Positions 46,138 through 53,811 of a DNA stretch of 64,000 nt are shown one piece after another (position 1 is the stretch's first letter; the number at the start of each line of letters is the position of its first letter). The position numbers and the translations under genes were made by a program. The stretch lies in NCBI RefSeq assembly GCF_048263965.1, contig NZ_JBLXDO010000013.1:1-64000 (forward strand), in the 5' to 3' direction. A model generated the notes under the pieces. It did not search any database. It was not told where the DNA came from and was given only the letters and a program-made list of their open reading frames with translations. The stretch comes from Ferrimonas sp048263965. Lineage in GTDB: Bacteria; Pseudomonadota; Gammaproteobacteria; Enterobacterales; Shewanellaceae.

Positions 46138-47196
46138 TTACGCGGAGTGTGGCGCCGCGTCGGTATGGGGTTTGTCGTCGGCCTGGGGAAACCAGTGGCG
46201 GGTGCGGTTGGCCAGGGCCACCAGGGAGAGCATCACCGGCACCTCCACCAGAACGCCCACCACGGTCGCCAGCGCCGCACCGGAGTGCAGGCCAAACAGG
46301 GCAATGGCCACCGCCACCGCCAGCTCGAAGAAGTTGGAGGTGCCGATCATCGCCGCCGGAGCCGCCACATTATGGGGCAACTTGAGCAGCTTGGCACCAC
46401 CGTAGGCGATGACAAAGATGCCGTAGGTCTGAATAAGCAGGGGGATGGCAATCAGGCCGATCACCATGGGGCTGGCCAGCAGAGTGGGCGCCTGGATGCC
46501 AAACAGGATCACCACGGTGGCCAGCAGGCCGGTCATGGACGCCGGCTTAAGGCTGTCACAGAAGCGGGCCAGGGCGGCTTCTCCGCGTCGCAGCAGCAAC
46601 AGGCGAACCAGGATACCCACGGCCAGGGGCAGCACCACATAGAGCAGGGTGGACAACGCCAAGGTTTCCCAAGGCACGGAGATCTCAGACACCCCCAGCA
46701 ACAGGGCGGCGATGGGGGCAAAGGCCACCACCATGATGAGGTCGTTCACCGACACCTGAACCAGGGTATAGGCGGGATTGCCCCGGGTCAGCTGCGACCA
46801 GACAAACACCATGGCGGTACAGGGCGCCACGCCCAGCAGGATCATCCCGGCGATGTACTGCTCCGCGTCGGCGGCGGGCACCAGATCCGCAAACAGACCG
46901 CGGAAGAACAGCCAGGCGATGGCGGCCATGGTAAAGGGCTTGATCAGCCAGTTGATCACCAGAGTCAGCCACAGCCCTTTGGGCTGGCGGCTCACCTGAC
47001 GCACAGAGCGGAACTCCACCTGCACCATCATCGGGAAGATCATCACCCAGATAAGTGCGGCTATGACCAAGTTGATCTGCGCCACCTGCCAGTTGGCCAG
47101 GGCAGCGAACGCGTCAGGCCAGAGCTGGCCCAGCAGGACGCCCGCACCGATGGCCAGGGCCACCCACAGGCTGAGATAACGTTCAAACAGTCCCAT
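46138..47196 (-). CDS. acr3: Arsenite efflux permease Acr3
   Basis: The 352-residue, ten-helix carrier of the Acr3 family has the essential Cys126 in LGVAPCTAMVFVWS (TM4), TSNFFELAVAVAI and VLVEVPVML with the conserved Glu. It pumps arsenite from the cytoplasm. It begins 10 bases after arsR with GAGGGG upstream. It would also protect the cell from arsenite produced by ArrAB. Confidence 0.95.
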   Translation of the reverse strand: MGLFERYLSLWVALAIGAGVLLGQLWPDAFAALANWQVAQINLVIAALIWVMIFPMMVQVEFRSVRQVSRQPKGLWLTLVINWLIKPFTMAAIAWLFFRGLFADLVPAADAEQYIAGMILLGVAPCTAMVFVWSQLTRGNPAYTLVQVSVNDLIMVVAFAPIAALLLGVSEISVPWETLALSTLLYVVLPLAVGILVRLLLLRRGEAALARFCDSLKPASMTGLLATVVILFGIQAPTLLASPMVIGLIAIPLLIQTYGIFVIAYGGAKLLKLPHNVAAPAAMIGTSNFFELAVAVAIALFGLHSGAALATVVGVLVEVPVMLSLVALANRTRHWFPQADDKPHTDAAPHSA

Positions 47197-47205
47197 GGTT
47201 TCCCC

Positions 47206-47553
47206 TCAGTCGCAGCACAGCGCTTTGCGGTCAGGGCGATCGCCCATGGCCGCCAGTCGCTTGACGTCGGCGTCGATGACGTCCGGCCTTTGCTGATTAA
47301 GGCCATCCAGGGTATCCAGAGTCCAGTCCGGCAGTTCGGCCAAACGGTAGAACACCCACTGACCTTTACGCACATCCCTCAGCAGGCCTTCGCTGCGCAG
47401 GCGGGCCAGGTGGCGGGATATCTTGGGTTGGCTCTCATCCAGGGCGCCGGAAAGCTCACAGACGCACAGCTCCCCCTCGCGACTGATGAGCAGCATGATC
47501 TTCAGCCGGGTGGCGTCGGCCAACCCCTTGAGCAGGGATACGGGATCTCTCAT
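47206..47553 (-). CDS. arsR: Arsenite-responsive repressor ArsR
   Basis: The 115-residue ArsR/SmtB repressor has a winged helix (SQPKISRHLARLRSEGLL) and the metalloid site ELCVCEL (Cys30 and Cys32), plus a Cys pair at the end (LCCD). It should leave DNA when As(III) or Sb(III) binds. It is the first gene of the operon, with its operator just upstream. Confidence 0.95.
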   Translation of the reverse strand: MRDPVSLLKGLADATRLKIMLLISREGELCVCELSGALDESQPKISRHLARLRSEGLLRDVRKGQWVFYRLAELPDWTLDTLDGLNQQRPDVIDADVKRLAAMGDRPDRKALCCD

Positions 47554-47562
47554 GGTGACTCA

Positions 47563-47611
47563 CATATGGAAAAACGAATATGCACTAATTATATTCGCCA
47601 ATCCGCATATG
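47563..47611 (-). promoter_or_regulatory. ArsR operator region
   Basis: A dyad centred near 47586: CGAATAT-N9-ATATTCG (47575-47597) perfect over 7 bp, flanked on both sides by CATATG (47563-47568 and 47606-47611). It is AT-rich in GC-rich surroundings and lies 10-58 bases before arsR, as ArsR operators do. The promoter must lie inside or beside it. Confidence 0.75.
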
Positions 47612-47640
47612 TAAAGCCAGAAAGATGACATTTTGATGAC

Positions 47641-47667
47641 AAAAGGCCCGCTGAGTGCGGGCCTTTG
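47641..47667 (-). terminator. pgpA operon terminator
   Basis: AAAGGCCCGC, loop, GCGGGCCTTTT on the minus strand, nine bases after the pgpA stop. The T-run is short (TTTT). Confidence 0.8.
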
Positions 47668-47675
47668 GGGGAGCA

Positions 47676-48158
47676 TCACAGATTGGGGAACAGGCGGGCC
47701 AGGGCTTGCAGCCACACCAGGGCAAAGATGCCGGCGAGGATGTCGTCCATCATGATCCCCAGGCCCCCCTCCATCTGCTTATCGAAGAAGCGGATGGGCC
47801 AGGGTTTCCAGATGTCAAACAGCCGGAACAGGGCAAAGCCGATCACCAGCCAGATCCAACCCGCCGGGACGGCGATCAGGGTGATCAGCATCCCCACCAC
47901 TTCGTCCCAGACAATGGCGGGATGGTCATGCATCCCCATGTCCTCGGCGGTCTTGCCGCACAGGTAGATTCCCACCGCGGATAACAGGATCAGCGTCATC
48001 AGGTAGGGAAACAGGGACCAGCCCTGCATCACCCAGTAGAAAGGGAAGGCGGCCAGGGTACCAAAGGTGCCCGGCGCCTTGGGAGCCAGCCCCAACCCGC
48101 CCCCCAAGGCCAGAAAGTGCACCGGGTTACTCAGGCGCACACCTGCAAATCGAGTCAT
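47676..48158 (-). CDS. pgpA: Phosphatidylglycerophosphatase A
   Basis: The 160-residue inner-membrane phosphatase removes phosphate from phosphatidylglycerol phosphate. GLGLAPKAPGTFGTLAAFP near residue 20, HDHPAIVWDEVVGM and IMMDDILAGI hold the family's acidic residues. ATG at 48158 with GAGGG upstream is preferred over a frame that begins inside thiL. It follows thiL by 10 bases. Confidence 0.95.
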   Translation of the reverse strand: MTRFAGVRLSNPVHFLALGGGLGLAPKAPGTFGTLAAFPFYWVMQGWSLFPYLMTLILLSAVGIYLCGKTAEDMGMHDHPAIVWDEVVGMLITLIAVPAGWIWLVIGFALFRLFDIWKPWPIRFFDKQMEGGLGIMMDDILAGIFALVWLQALARLFPNL

Positions 48159-48168
48159 CTCTCGTCCC

Positions 48169-49140
48169 TCAGAAATGGCGGAAGCTCTGGGGCGCCTCAG
48201 CCAGAGGCTCACCATCGCAATAATAATGGATGCCGCTGCCGGCGCGAACCTGGCCGATGCAGGCATGGCTGACCCCAGCTTCACCCAGGGCGGTCATCAA
48301 GGCGCCCTTCTGGGCCTCGGGCACGGTGAACAGCAACTCATAGTCTTCGCCGCCACGGATCGCCAGTTGACGGGCGTCCTCCTCTCCCAGGGTTTCCAGC
48401 AGTGCCTTGGACAGGGGCAGCTTGTCGATATCCACATGGGCGGACACCTCTGACGCCTTGACGATGTGCTCCAGATCCCCGGCCAGACCATCGGAGAGAT
48501 CCAGGCAGGCGCTGGCGATGCCACGCAGAGAGCGTCCCGCCAGGATTCGCGGCGTCGGCCTCAGGTGACGGGTCACCAGAAACTCCTGGTGATCATCACT
48601 GGCCTGAAGCTCGCCCTTGAGCAGCTTCAGGCCGGCTGCGCTGTCGCCGAGGTGACCGGTAACATAGATCCAGTCGCCGGGTTTGGCACCACTTCGGGTC
48701 AGGGACTGATCCGCGGGCACGTGTCCCAAAGCGGTCAGGGTAATGGTCAGCGGCCCGCGGGTGGTGTCCCCCCCCACCAGGGCGATACCATAGTACTCGC
48801 AGATCTGGTTGAGGCCGGCGGCAAAGCGTGCCAGCCAGGCTTCATCGCTGCTCGGCAGGGTCAATGCCAGGGTCAGCCAGGCGGGATCCGCGCCCATGGC
48901 GGCCAGATCCGACAGGTTCACCGCCACCGACTTATACGCCAGCACCTGAGGGTCGATGGAGGGCAGGAAGTGGATCCCCTCGACCAGGGTGTCCGTGGTG
49001 GCCACCAACTGATTGTTGTCCGGCATCCGCAGGACGGCGGCATCGTCGCCGATCCCCATCAATACGTCCTTGCGCTGGTTGCCTCGCTGACACCCCTGAC
49101 GGAAGAACCGCTCGATCAATTCAAATTCGCTAATAGGCAT
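48169..49140 (-). CDS. thiL: Thiamine-monophosphate kinase
   Basis: The 323-residue enzyme phosphorylates thiamine phosphate to the coenzyme diphosphate. SEFELIERFF, GIGDDAAVLRM (metal/ATP), ATTDTLVEGIHF and ALVGGDTTRGPLTIT are family motifs. ATG at 49140 gives the usual N-terminus; an ATG six codons upstream falls inside the nusB terminator. Neither has a good ribosome site, which is unusual for this operon. Confidence 0.95.
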   Translation of the reverse strand: MPISEFELIERFFRQGCQRGNQRKDVLMGIGDDAAVLRMPDNNQLVATTDTLVEGIHFLPSIDPQVLAYKSVAVNLSDLAAMGADPAWLTLALTLPSSDEAWLARFAAGLNQICEYYGIALVGGDTTRGPLTITLTALGHVPADQSLTRSGAKPGDWIYVTGHLGDSAAGLKLLKGELQASDDHQEFLVTRHLRPTPRILAGRSLRGIASACLDLSDGLAGDLEHIVKASEVSAHVDIDKLPLSKALLETLGEEDARQLAIRGGEDYELLFTVPEAQKGALMTALGEAGVSHACIGQVRAGSGIHYYCDGEPLAEAPQSFRHF

Positions 49141-49143
49141 ACA

Positions 49144-49170
49144 TAAAAAGGGCCACATAGTTATGTGGCC
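49144..49170 (-). terminator. Terminator between nusB and thiL
   Basis: GGCCACAT, loop AACT, ATGTGGCC then CTTTTTAT on the minus strand. It ends three bases before the thiL start, so thiL and pgpA depend on read-through or a promoter I cannot see. Confidence 0.82.
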
Positions 49171-49197
49171 GCTCCATTAATCGATCAACGCTAAAGC

Positions 49198-49608
49198 TTA
49201 ACGCTTCTGGGCGTTGGCCAGCTTGTCCAACACCCCGTTGACGAACTTGTGGCTGTCGTCGGAGGCGAAGACCTTGGCCAGTTCAATGGCTTCATTGATA
49301 GCCACCTTGAAGGGCACGTCGTCGCGATAGAGCAACTCGTACGCGCCCAGACGCAAAACCGCCAGTTCGATGGGGTCCACTTCCTCGATGAGACGAGCCA
49401 GGTAAGGCTTGCACTTTTCATCCAACTGCTTGGCGTGGGTCGATACCCCAACCAGCAGTTCACGGAAGTAAGCCACATCCACGCCGTCGGTTTCCTGCTC
49501 TGTGAGGAAATGGTGCTCTACATTAGCCACATCATTTCTACTCAATTGCCATGAATAGATGGCTTGCACCGCCAGTCGGCGGGCTTTGCGACGCTCTGAA
49601 GGCTTCAC
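49198..49608 (-). CDS. nusB: Transcription antitermination factor NusB
   Basis: The 136-residue all-helical protein aligns with NusB: RRKARRLAVQAIYSWQLS, EVDPIELAVLRLGAYELLYR, VAINEAIELAKVFASDDSHKFVNGVLDKLA. With NusE it binds boxA RNA in rRNA leaders. It starts at GTG with AGGAG 7 bases upstream and follows ribH by 27 bases. Confidence 0.98.
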   Translation of the reverse strand: MKPSERRKARRLAVQAIYSWQLSRNDVANVEHHFLTEQETDGVDVAYFRELLVGVSTHAKQLDEKCKPYLARLIEEVDPIELAVLRLGAYELLYRDDVPFKVAINEAIELAKVFASDDSHKFVNGVLDKLANAQKR

Positions 49609-49635
49609 TTGGTTCTCCTGAATTATAGACGTCTC

Positions 49636-50100
49636 TTAAATCTGCTTAAGGACGTTGACCATCTCCAGGGCGCTCATTGCGGCCTCGTGGCCCTTGTTGC
49701 CAGCCTTGGTGCCGGCACGCTCAATGGCCTGCTCGATGGTATCGGTAGTTAGGACGCCGAAGGAGACGGGAGTATCAAACTCCAGCATCACCTGTGCCAG
49801 TCCCTTGTTGCACTCTCCGGCAACGAAATCGAAGTGGGGAGTGCCACCACGGATCACCGCACCCAGTGCGATGATGGCGTCAAACTCACCCTTGGCGGCC
49901 AGTTTGCGAGCTGCCAGAGGCAGTTCGAAGGCACCAGGTACGCGAACGATGGAGATATCATCGTCATTGACGTTACCCAGACGCTTCAGGGTATCGATAG
50001 CGCCCTCTACCAGGCTCTCTACGACAAAGCTGTTAAAACGGCCGACCACCAGGGCGATCTTAGCGCCTTTGGCTTCAATGTTTCCTTCGATGACAATCAT
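49636..50100 (-). CDS. ribH: 6,7-dimethyl-8-ribityllumazine synthase
   Basis: The 154-residue subunit of the capsid-like enzyme condenses the dione precursor with dihydroxybutanone phosphate. VGRFNSFVVESLVEGA, VPGAFELPLAARKLA, GAVIRGGTPHFDFVAGE and NKGHEAA are family motifs. The 110 bases before it hold two hairpins (50130-50152 and 50176-50201) but no recognisable riboswitch. Confidence 0.98.
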   Translation of the reverse strand: MIVIEGNIEAKGAKIALVVGRFNSFVVESLVEGAIDTLKRLGNVNDDDISIVRVPGAFELPLAARKLAAKGEFDAIIALGAVIRGGTPHFDFVAGECNKGLAQVMLEFDTPVSFGVLTTDTIEQAIERAGTKAGNKGHEAAMSALEMVNVLKQI

Positions 50101-50210
50101 GATTTATATCCAAAAAACAGATTGGTATACGCCCCTGCATGAGGCCGGGGCGAAAAGTGGCGTAATGATAGCACAGCCAGCATTAAAAACTTAACGCTGG
50201 CCGGCCAGTT

Positions 50211-51317
50211 TTATTCACCGATGTACTCGGTCACTTCCAGTCCGAAACCGGACAGGGCGTGGTAACGTTTCTGCCCGGACAGCAGGCGCATCCGGGTCAC
50301 ACCCAGCTCCGCCAGGATCTGGGAGCCCACACCCACGGTGCGGGAGGTGCCAAAAGGCTTGTGCTTGGGACTGGCCGCCCCCTTGTCCTCTTCGGCGTAA
50401 GCTTTGATCTGCTCCAGCAGCTCCTCGCTGGTCTGGTGGCGACCCAGCAGCACCAGCACACCGTTCTCCTCCTGAGCAATGCGGCCAAGCGCACTGTCCA
50501 GGCCCCAGGGGCTGGCGCCACCGCGCTCGGAGAACAACAGGTCATTGAAGCCGTCGTGCAGATGAACCCGAACCAGAGGGTTGTCGGTCAGGTCGCCCTT
50601 TACCAGAGCGAAGTGGGCTTCACCGTCAATGGTGTCGCGGAAGCTGACCAGCTCAAACTCACCATGGCGGGTGGGCCAGCGGCAGCTGGCTTCACGGACA
50701 ATGGTGGTTTCGTTGAGGTTGCGGTACTCAATCAGGTCGGCGATGGTGCCCACCTTGAGTCCATGCTCTGCGGCAAACTCCTCCAGCTGAGGGCGGCGCG
50801 CCATGGTGCCATCCTCATTGAGGATCTCCACAATCACCGCAGCGGACTCATATCCGCCCAGACGGGCCAGGTCCACCGAGGCTTCGGTGTGACCGGCTCG
50901 GGTCAGTACCCCACCCTCGCGGGCACGCAGGGGGAAGATGTGACCTGGCTGTACCAGGTCGGTAGGCTTGGCGTCCTTGGCCACCGCGGTCAAAATGGTG
51001 ACCGCGCGGTCGGCGGCGGAGATGCCCGTAGTGACCCCCTGAGCCGCCTCGATGGAGACGGTAAAGGCGGTGCCGTACTGCTCGGTGTGACGGGAAACCA
51101 TCTGGTGCAGGCCCAGGCGATCACAGCGCTCACCGCTCATGGGCATGCAGATCAGTCCACGGCCATACTTGGCCATAAAGTTGATCGCTTCCGGGGTCAC
51201 CGCTTCCGCGGCCATGATCAGATCGCCCTCGTTCTCGCGATCCTCGTCGTCCATCAGGATCACCATCTTACCCAGACGGATATCCTCGATGATCTCTTCA
51301 ATGCTGTTCAGTGCCAT
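50211..51317 (-). CDS. ribBA: DHBP synthase with degenerate GTP cyclohydrolase II domain
   Basis: The 368-residue protein has a complete N-terminal RibB domain (IILMDDEDRENEGDLIMAAE, RAGHTEASVDLARLGG) that makes the four-carbon unit of riboflavin. The C-terminal part from about residue 205 aligns with GTP cyclohydrolase II but has lost the zinc cysteines (VRVHLHDGFNDLLFSE where RibA has the CxxxxxxxxxxCxC motif), so it should not be an active cyclohydrolase. Such RibB-X fusions are known in Shewanella and other proteobacteria, with a true RibA encoded elsewhere. It stands between ribE and ribH. Confidence 0.93.
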   Translation of the reverse strand: MALNSIEEIIEDIRLGKMVILMDDEDRENEGDLIMAAEAVTPEAINFMAKYGRGLICMPMSGERCDRLGLHQMVSRHTEQYGTAFTVSIEAAQGVTTGISAADRAVTILTAVAKDAKPTDLVQPGHIFPLRAREGGVLTRAGHTEASVDLARLGGYESAAVIVEILNEDGTMARRPQLEEFAAEHGLKVGTIADLIEYRNLNETTIVREASCRWPTRHGEFELVSFRDTIDGEAHFALVKGDLTDNPLVRVHLHDGFNDLLFSERGGASPWGLDSALGRIAQEENGVLVLLGRHQTSEELLEQIKAYAEEDKGAASPKHKPFGTSRTVGVGSQILAELGVTRMRLLSGQKRYHALSGFGLEVTEYIGE

Positions 51318-51330
51318 CTTGATGACCTTG

Positions 51331-51987
51331 TTATTTTAAGAATCCAGTTTTTGCCAACATCTCCATGGTGATGCCGCCAGTCTCAGGCTCATCATCCAGA
51401 GGTTGCATCAGTCGCTCCAGGTAACGGGCGATCAGATCCACCTCCAGGTTCACCGTAGAACCGGGCTTGAGCTCACCTATGGTGGTCTCCTGGACGGTAT
51501 GGGGTACCAGGGTAAGTCGGAAACGGTGACCGTCCACCTCGTTGGCGGTCAGGCTGATGCCATCAATGGTCACCGACCCCTTCTCGGGAATGTAGCGGCC
51601 CAGGCCCGACGGGGCCCGCAGCCAATACTCTATGGCGCGTCCGCGGGGGCTGACGCTTTCTACTGTGGCCAGACCATCGATGTGGCCGCTGACCAGGTGA
51701 CCACCCAGACGGGTGTCCGGGGTCACCGCCCGCTCCAGATTGACCTTCTGGCCAACCTGATAGTGAGCAAAGTTGGTTCGTGCCAGGGTTTCACCGGACA
51801 CATCGGCCACATAGCCGTCCGCCAGCTTCTCCACTACGGTGAGACAGACGCCGTTGGTGGCGATGCTGTCTCCCAGTTGCACGTCTTCCAGAGGCAGCTT
51901 GCCGCTGGCCACGGTAACCTTGAGGTCGTCACCACGGCGCTCCAGCTGGCGCAAGGTGCCTACCGCTTCGATAATGCCTGTAAACAT
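51331..51987 (-). CDS. ribE: Riboflavin synthase
   Basis: The 218-residue enzyme dismutates lumazine to riboflavin. Two similar lumazine-binding units are visible: MFTGIIEAVG...GDSIATNGVCLTV and GHLVSGHIDG...EKGSVTIDGISLTAN. The gene starts directly after the ribD stop and ends 13 bases before ribBA. Confidence 0.97.
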   Translation of the reverse strand: MFTGIIEAVGTLRQLERRGDDLKVTVASGKLPLEDVQLGDSIATNGVCLTVVEKLADGYVADVSGETLARTNFAHYQVGQKVNLERAVTPDTRLGGHLVSGHIDGLATVESVSPRGRAIEYWLRAPSGLGRYIPEKGSVTIDGISLTANEVDGHRFRLTLVPHTVQETTIGELKPGSTVNLEVDLIARYLERLMQPLDDEPETGGITMEMLAKTGFLK

Positions 51988-53100
51988 CTATGACTCCGCG
52001 CGCACCAGGGTCAGCCGCAGATCGGCGCCAACCCGGCGTACGTCTTTAAATTGAAACTCTGGCACCTGGGCCATCTCAGCCAGCTCGGGCAGGTTCACTA
52101 CCCCGCGACCATCGCTGCCCATCATCTTAGGTGCCTGATACAGAATTAGTTCATCCCAGAGCCCGGAACTGAGAAAGGCTCCGGCCAGTGAGGCGCCGGC
52201 CTCCACCATCACGGTGTTGATCTGACGCCCGGCCAGCTCAGCGATCAGGGCATGAAGATCCAGCTTCTCCCCCTTCGAGGGGCCCTGCCAGCACTCCACC
52301 GGTGATGGCCAGTCACAAGCGTAGGCCTGGGTGGACGCCAACAACATGGGACCGTCAATCTCGGTCATCTTCAGCGGTGGCGCCAAGCGGGCCCGGCCGT
52401 CCACCACCACCCGCAAGGGCTGAGACCAGTACTGAGGCAGTGCCAGCGACGAGGGCAACTGCTCGGGGCGCACATTCATGGACGGGTCATCCGCCAGCAC
52501 CGAGTCGGCACCGGTAATGATAGCGCCGTGGGCCAGCCGCATCGCCTGAACATCGGCCCTGGCCTGAGGGCCGGTGATCCACTTGGATTGACCGTTGGCC
52601 AGGGCGGTGCGGCCATCAACGGAGGCCGCCAGCTTGATGCGGATGTAGGGACGTCCGGTGGACATCCGCATAATAAAGCCTGGGTTGATCGCCCTGGCGT
52701 CCCCCTCCAGCAACCCGGAGGCCACCTCGATGCCGGCCTCGCGCAGCATGGCCAGGCCCCGGCCCGCCACCTGGGGGTTGGGATCCACCATGGCGGCCAC
52801 CACTCGGCCGACTCCGGATTTGATCAGGGCTTCGGCACAGGGAGGCGTGCGGCCGTAATGGGAGCAGGGCTCCAGGGTCACATAGGCGGTCGCCCCCCGG
52901 GCCTGCTCGGCGGCGGCGCGCAGGGCAAACACTTCGGCATGGGGCTCACCCGCCTTGGGGTGGAACCCCTCCCCCACCACCTGGCCATCTTTGACGATGA
53001 CGCAGCCCACCGCAGGGTTGGGGCGGGTAGAGAAACGTCCGCGCCGGGCCAGTTCAATGGCCCGGCGCATAAATTGAAAGTCGTCTTCTGACCAGTTCAT
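51988..53100 (-). CDS. ribD: Bifunctional deaminase/reductase RibD
   Basis: The 370-residue protein has an N-terminal deaminase (GEPHAEVFAL and LEPCSHYGRTPPCAEALI, zinc ligands His/Cys/Cys) and a C-terminal NADPH reductase (IRIKLAASVDGRTALANGQSKWITG, MVEAGASLAGAFL). It does steps 2 and 3 of riboflavin synthesis. ATG overlaps the nrdR stop by one base (TAATG). Confidence 0.97.
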   Translation of the reverse strand: MNWSEDDFQFMRRAIELARRGRFSTRPNPAVGCVIVKDGQVVGEGFHPKAGEPHAEVFALRAAAEQARGATAYVTLEPCSHYGRTPPCAEALIKSGVGRVVAAMVDPNPQVAGRGLAMLREAGIEVASGLLEGDARAINPGFIMRMSTGRPYIRIKLAASVDGRTALANGQSKWITGPQARADVQAMRLAHGAIITGADSVLADDPSMNVRPEQLPSSLALPQYWSQPLRVVVDGRARLAPPLKMTEIDGPMLLASTQAYACDWPSPVECWQGPSKGEKLDLHALIAELAGRQINTVMVEAGASLAGAFLSSGLWDELILYQAPKMMGSDGRGVVNLPELAEMAQVPEFQFKDVRRVGADLRLTLVRAES

Positions 53101-53549
53101 TACTTTTCCAGCTTGGCGATCGCTTCGCCGAATTGAGACAGGTCCTCGAAGGCCCGGTACACGGAAGCGAAACGGATGTAAGCCACCTTATCCAGGGCCA
53201 TCAGCTGCTCCATCACCAGGTTGCCCACCATGTCTGACCCCACCTCCCGTTCGCCTGTGGCGCGCAGGGCAGACTTGATCTTGCTCAGGGACTGTTCGAT
53301 CGCTTCCTGAGACACCGGCCGCTTCTCTACGGCGCGCTGAATGCCGCGGCGCAGTTTATCCTCGTCAAACGGCTCTCGGGTGCCGTTCTGCTTGATCACC
53401 CTGGGCATCACCAGTTCGGCGGTTTCAAAGGTGGTGAAACGCTCATGACAGGTGAGACATTCGCGGCGACGTCGCACCTGGTGCCCTTCGGCCACCAGAC
53501 GGGAATCGATCACCTTGGTGTCGTTGGTTGAACAAAATGGACAGTGCAT
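53100..53549 (-). CDS. nrdR: Ribonucleotide reductase repressor NrdR
   Basis: The 149-residue regulator has an N-terminal zinc ribbon (MHCPFC...RRRRECLTCHERFTTFE) and an ATP cone (VIKQNGTREPFDEDKLRRGIQRAVEKRPVS). It binds dATP and represses nrd genes. It is the first gene of the nrdR-rib-nusB group, so the group's promoter should lie in 53550-53640, an AT-richer stretch in which I cannot fix a clear -35/-10 pair. Confidence 0.98.
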   Translation of the reverse strand: MHCPFCSTNDTKVIDSRLVAEGHQVRRRRECLTCHERFTTFETAELVMPRVIKQNGTREPFDEDKLRRGIQRAVEKRPVSQEAIEQSLSKIKSALRATGEREVGSDMVGNLVMEQLMALDKVAYIRFASVYRAFEDLSQFGEAIAKLEK

Positions 53550-53752
53550 GTTGCCTCCGGCGGGGTCCCTTTTACCAGGACAGCTTAACTGACTGCATAG
53601 AATAGCGGATTTACGCCCTCAGGTTAACGGTTTGCGGGGGATTGGGGCTCGCCCTTTGATCTGGCTCTCCGTCTGGAAGGAGCTCCATAACCCTTTACTA
53701 ACATTAGAGCGTCCCAAAAAGAGAATTCGGGTCATTATGGGCAGGAAAACAG

Positions 53753-53778
53753 CAGGGCCCATCGAACGATGGGCCCTG
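53753..53778 (-). terminator. glyA terminator
   Basis: A perfect 12-bp stem CAGGGCCCATCG/CGATGGGCCCTG with a 2-base loop, then CTGTTTTCC on the minus strand, 33 bases after the glyA stop. Confidence 0.85.
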
Positions 53779-53811
53779 TACAGAAGGGGTAGTCACCCTG
53801 GTTTATTCAGC

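Noticed and set aside
50101..50210. Possible FMN riboswitch in the ribBA-ribH gap
   Set aside because: The gap is only 110 bases and shows two simple hairpins, not the six-stem conserved RFN core; FMN switches normally precede ribB, not ribH.
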